From positions 1 to 7,109 of the forward strand of contig JALRKU010000485.1 of NCBI GenBank assembly GCA_023254755.1: DNA of 7,109 bases, read 5' to 3'. How positions within the stretch are numbered: the stretch's first letter is position 1; each line of letters opens with the position of its first letter. Made by a program: the position numbers and the translations under genes. Shown here in pieces: positions 6,246 through 7,109 of the stretch. The DNA comes from Aeromicrobium sp. (GTDB lineage Bacteria; Actinomycetota; Actinomycetes; Propionibacteriales; Nocardioidaceae). Below the pieces are notes generated by a model. That model did not search any database. It worked only from the letters and a program-made list of their open reading frames with translations, and had not been told where the DNA came from.

Positions 6246-6290
6246 TCAGGCCCCGGCGCGCCCGTCAATGATGATCGCGATCTGCTGCAC
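6246..6290 (-). CDS. Ile-rich leader peptide of the cimA attenuator
   Basis: A 15-codon open frame starts at GTG 6290 and ends with TGA at 6246, encoding MQQIAIIIDGRAGA. Four of residues 4-8 are Ile (codons ATC, GCG, ATC, ATC, ATT), striking in such GC-rich DNA. No Shine-Dalgarno site precedes it. Instead a TANNNT -10 box ends 7 bases upstream, so the mRNA probably begins at the GTG (leaderless), as is known for several actinobacterial leader peptides. The stop codon follows directly on the proposed antiterminator arm. The peptide itself is not expected to have a function; its translation rate reports charged tRNA-Ile supply. It is too short for standard gene callers, and the conclusion depends on its agreement with the terminator and the function of cimA. 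Confidence 0.82.
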   Translation of the reverse strand: MQQIAIIIDGRAGA

Positions 6291-6297
6291 GGCCAGA

Positions 6298-6307
6298 AGT
6301 CTAGACT
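6298..6307. promoter_or_regulatory. Palindromic shared -10 element of divergent promoters
   Basis: AGTCTAGACT is a perfect 10-bp palindrome that gives TAGACT on both strands: 6302-6307 for the + strand gene and 6303-6298 for the cimA leader. On the + strand 8 bases separate it from the ATG at 6316, so that mRNA would also have almost no 5' leader. No good -35 is seen for the + direction. Two polymerases could not open this site at once. Confidence 0.5.
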
Positions 6308-6326
6308 GGTCGGCCATGGCGAACAA
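6298..6326 (-). promoter_or_regulatory. Promoter of the cimA leader transcript
   Basis: On the minus strand TAGACT (6303-6298) fits the -10 pattern. TTGTTC (6326-6321), with 17 bases between, keeps the TTG of a -35 box. The expected start of transcription, about 7 bases past the -10, coincides with the GTG of the leader peptide at 6290. The -35 lies inside the first codons of the divergent gene. Confidence 0.6.
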
Positions 6327-6996
6327 CACGCGGATCGTCCCGGTGCCCGACCGTTGTCGCACCGTCCACGGCGTCTACTCCTCCACGGCGTCCACCGCCG
6401 ACGCCGGGATCGAGGCGCCGCCCGCGGTGCTGCTGAGGCACTTCGGCGCCTCCGAGGCCGACCTGGCCCGCCTGGCCGACCGTCCGCACTCCCGCGCCGT
6501 GGTCACCGACGTGCCGGTCGCGGAGGCCGCCGACGCGCTGCTCGAGGCACGCCTGCGCGCCCTCGACCTGGCGGGCACCGACGGCGTCGTCGTGGACCTG
6601 GCCGTGCCCCGCATCGTCACGCACGACGCCGGCGCGGCCGACCTGTCGGTCGCGGCCCAGTGGGTCGCGTTCGAGCTCGACGCCGACCGGCTCCGGTCCC
6701 GCGGGCTCGAGGCGTTCGGCCTGCCCGAGATGGTCGTCGACGTCGCCGATCCCGGGTCCACGGCCGCGGTGCTCGCGATCGTCACCGGTCTGGCCCACCG
6801 GCTGATCGCCGAGTGGCCCGCCAACGACCCCGTCGGACCGGCGTCGGTCACGCTGCGCGACGTGGCCCGCGGCTTCGGCGACCCCGCGGCCGACGACGCC
6901 CCCGTCGTCCCGGCCCTCGACCTGCTCGTCTCCTACGCCTCCGGCGAGCTCCTCGTCACCCTCCTCGACGACCCCACCACCCTCTTCCCCCGCTGA
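6316..6996 (+). CDS. Conserved-looking protein of unknown function
   Basis: The gene encodes 226 residues. I cannot assign a family firmly. The sequence is acidic and Ala/Val/Asp-rich, with no signal peptide and no membrane helix. The middle (VVVDLAVPRIVTHDAGAADLSVAAQWVAFELDAD, about 90-125) and the stretch RSRGLEAFGLPEMVVDV slightly recall DUF4261-like cytosolic proteins of unknown role; this is a weak impression. The ATG at 6316 is preferred because a -10 box ends 8 bases upstream; in-frame ATGs at 6268 and 6271 lie inside the divergent cimA leader and would place the start before the promoter. No Shine-Dalgarno site is visible, consistent with leaderless translation. The stop codon forms the first bases of a tandem repeat array. 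Confidence 0.75.
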   Translation: MANNTRIVPVPDRCRTVHGVYSSTASTADAGIEAPPAVLLRHFGASEADLARLADRPHSRAVVTDVPVAEAADALLEARLRALDLAGTDGVVVDLAVPRIVTHDAGAADLSVAAQWVAFELDADRLRSRGLEAFGLPEMVVDVADPGSTAAVLAIVTGLAHRLIAEWPANDPVGPASVTLRDVARGFGDPAADDAPVVPALDLLVSYASGELLVTLLDDPTTLFPR

Positions 6997-7077
6997 CGAG
7001 TCACTAGTTTCCGGTGACGAGTCACTGGTTTCCGGTCACGAGTCACCAGTTTCCGGTGACGAGTCACAAGATTCCGG
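6994..7077 (+). repeat. 21-bp tandem repeat array, four units plus a decayed fifth
   Basis: Four units of 21 bp lie head to tail (6994-7014, 7015-7035, 7036-7056, 7057-7077). Each has the core ACGAGTCAC followed by a variable triplet, mostly AGTTTCCGG or close to it. The first TGA is the stop codon of the preceding gene. Differences: unit 3 starts TCAC instead of TGAC, unit 4 has AGATTCC for AGTTTCC. A fifth copy starts at 7078 (TGACGAG) and then diverges, and the last 18 bases show no recognisable feature. In units 2 and 4 the junction reads GTGAC-GA-GTCAC, an inverted repeat, so RNA hairpins are possible. Spacer-free units and high identity rule out a CRISPR array. Confidence 0.9.
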
Positions 7078-7109
7078 TGACGAGCCAAGAGGGTCGAACC
7101 ACCGCACCA

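Larger units (their letters stand above)
6199..6290 (-). promoter_or_regulatory. Ribosome-mediated attenuator of cimA, isoleucine type
   Basis: The leader RNA contains the Ile-rich peptide gene, alternative pairings and the terminator. One possible antiterminator is GGGGCC (6254-6249, the last codons of the peptide) with GGCCTC (6225-6220), 6 bp with one G-U, using the 5' arm of the terminator. A second is CCGGGG (6256-6251) with CCCCGG (6215-6210). A competing upstream hairpin pairs GCGCGC (6261-6256) with GCGCGC (6231-6226), extended across a C/A mismatch by GGGG (6254-6251) with CCCC (6236-6233). Model: a ribosome reaching the stop codon covers 6254-6249 and lets the terminator form; a ribosome stalled on Ile codons leaves it free to pair with the terminator arm. 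The pairings were found by eye, not by energy calculation. Confidence 0.72.

Noticed and set aside
4544..6271. Open reading frame of 575 codons on the + strand opposite cimA
   Set aside because: It is a shadow frame in GC-rich DNA. Its translation is low-complexity (rich in Arg, Val, Asp and Gly), while the opposite strand encodes a complete citramalate synthase with all motifs.
6152..6290. T-box riboswitch controlling cimA
   Set aside because: No T-box-like TGG-ACC core and no long specifier stem are visible, the leader is too short, and an Ile-rich peptide gene explains the region better.
6994..7077. CRISPR array
   Set aside because: The 21-bp units are directly adjacent with no unique spacers.
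6994..7077. Minus-strand coding repeat (seven-residue units of the type PETSDSS)
   Set aside because: The frame is open in most units, but the TCAC variant in unit 3 creates a stop codon, and no start or surrounding gene is visible.
7091..7109. 3' end of a tRNA gene (GGTCGAACC followed by a terminal CCA)
   Set aside because: The T-loop lacks the TTC expected at this position, and the upstream bases are repeat sequence, with no anticodon or D arm.

Overview
The window is very GC-rich and has the compact gene spacing, GTG starts and family content of an actinobacterium. The protein style fits the Propionibacteriales (Nocardioides/Aeromicrobium-like), but that placement is an inference from gene content, not a database match.

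Positions 1-2571 (+ strand) hold a zinc-homeostasis operon. It contains the 3' end of a ZnuC-type ABC ATPase, the ZnuB-type permease (overlapping by the shared A of TGATG), a Fur-family regulator best read as Zur, and a fourth gene overlapping the zur stop codon by one base. The fourth gene belongs to a family often labelled '3-methyladenine DNA glycosylase' in actinobacterial genomes, a label I could not support from its motifs. The arrangement suggests transporter, zinc sensor and this unknown protein are co-expressed.

Positions 2593-3732 hold two divergent genes: on the - strand a fusion of a pterin-4a-carbinolamine dehydratase domain with a VOC/glyoxalase-like domain, and on the + strand an ElaA-like GNAT acetyltransferase that may be translated from a leaderless GTG. 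A hairpin covering both stop codons lies between the zinc operon and the fusion gene.

Positions 3741-6303 (- strand) are the most interesting part. A citramalate synthase gene (cimA, first step of the threonine-independent isoleucine route) is followed 14 bases later by a small membrane-anchored protein of unknown function. Upstream of cimA is what reads as a complete ribosome-mediated attenuator. It has a -10 box, an apparently leaderless 14-residue leader peptide with four Ile codons in five positions (MQQIAIIIDGRAGA), competing RNA pairings and a GC-rich hairpin followed by six U. The amino acid in the leader is the end product of the pathway the gene starts, so the parts fit each other.

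The -10 box sits in a 10-bp perfect palindrome that also supplies a -10 for a divergent + strand gene (6316-6996, unknown function). That gene's stop codon is the first three bases of a 21-bp tandem repeat array reaching the end of the window.
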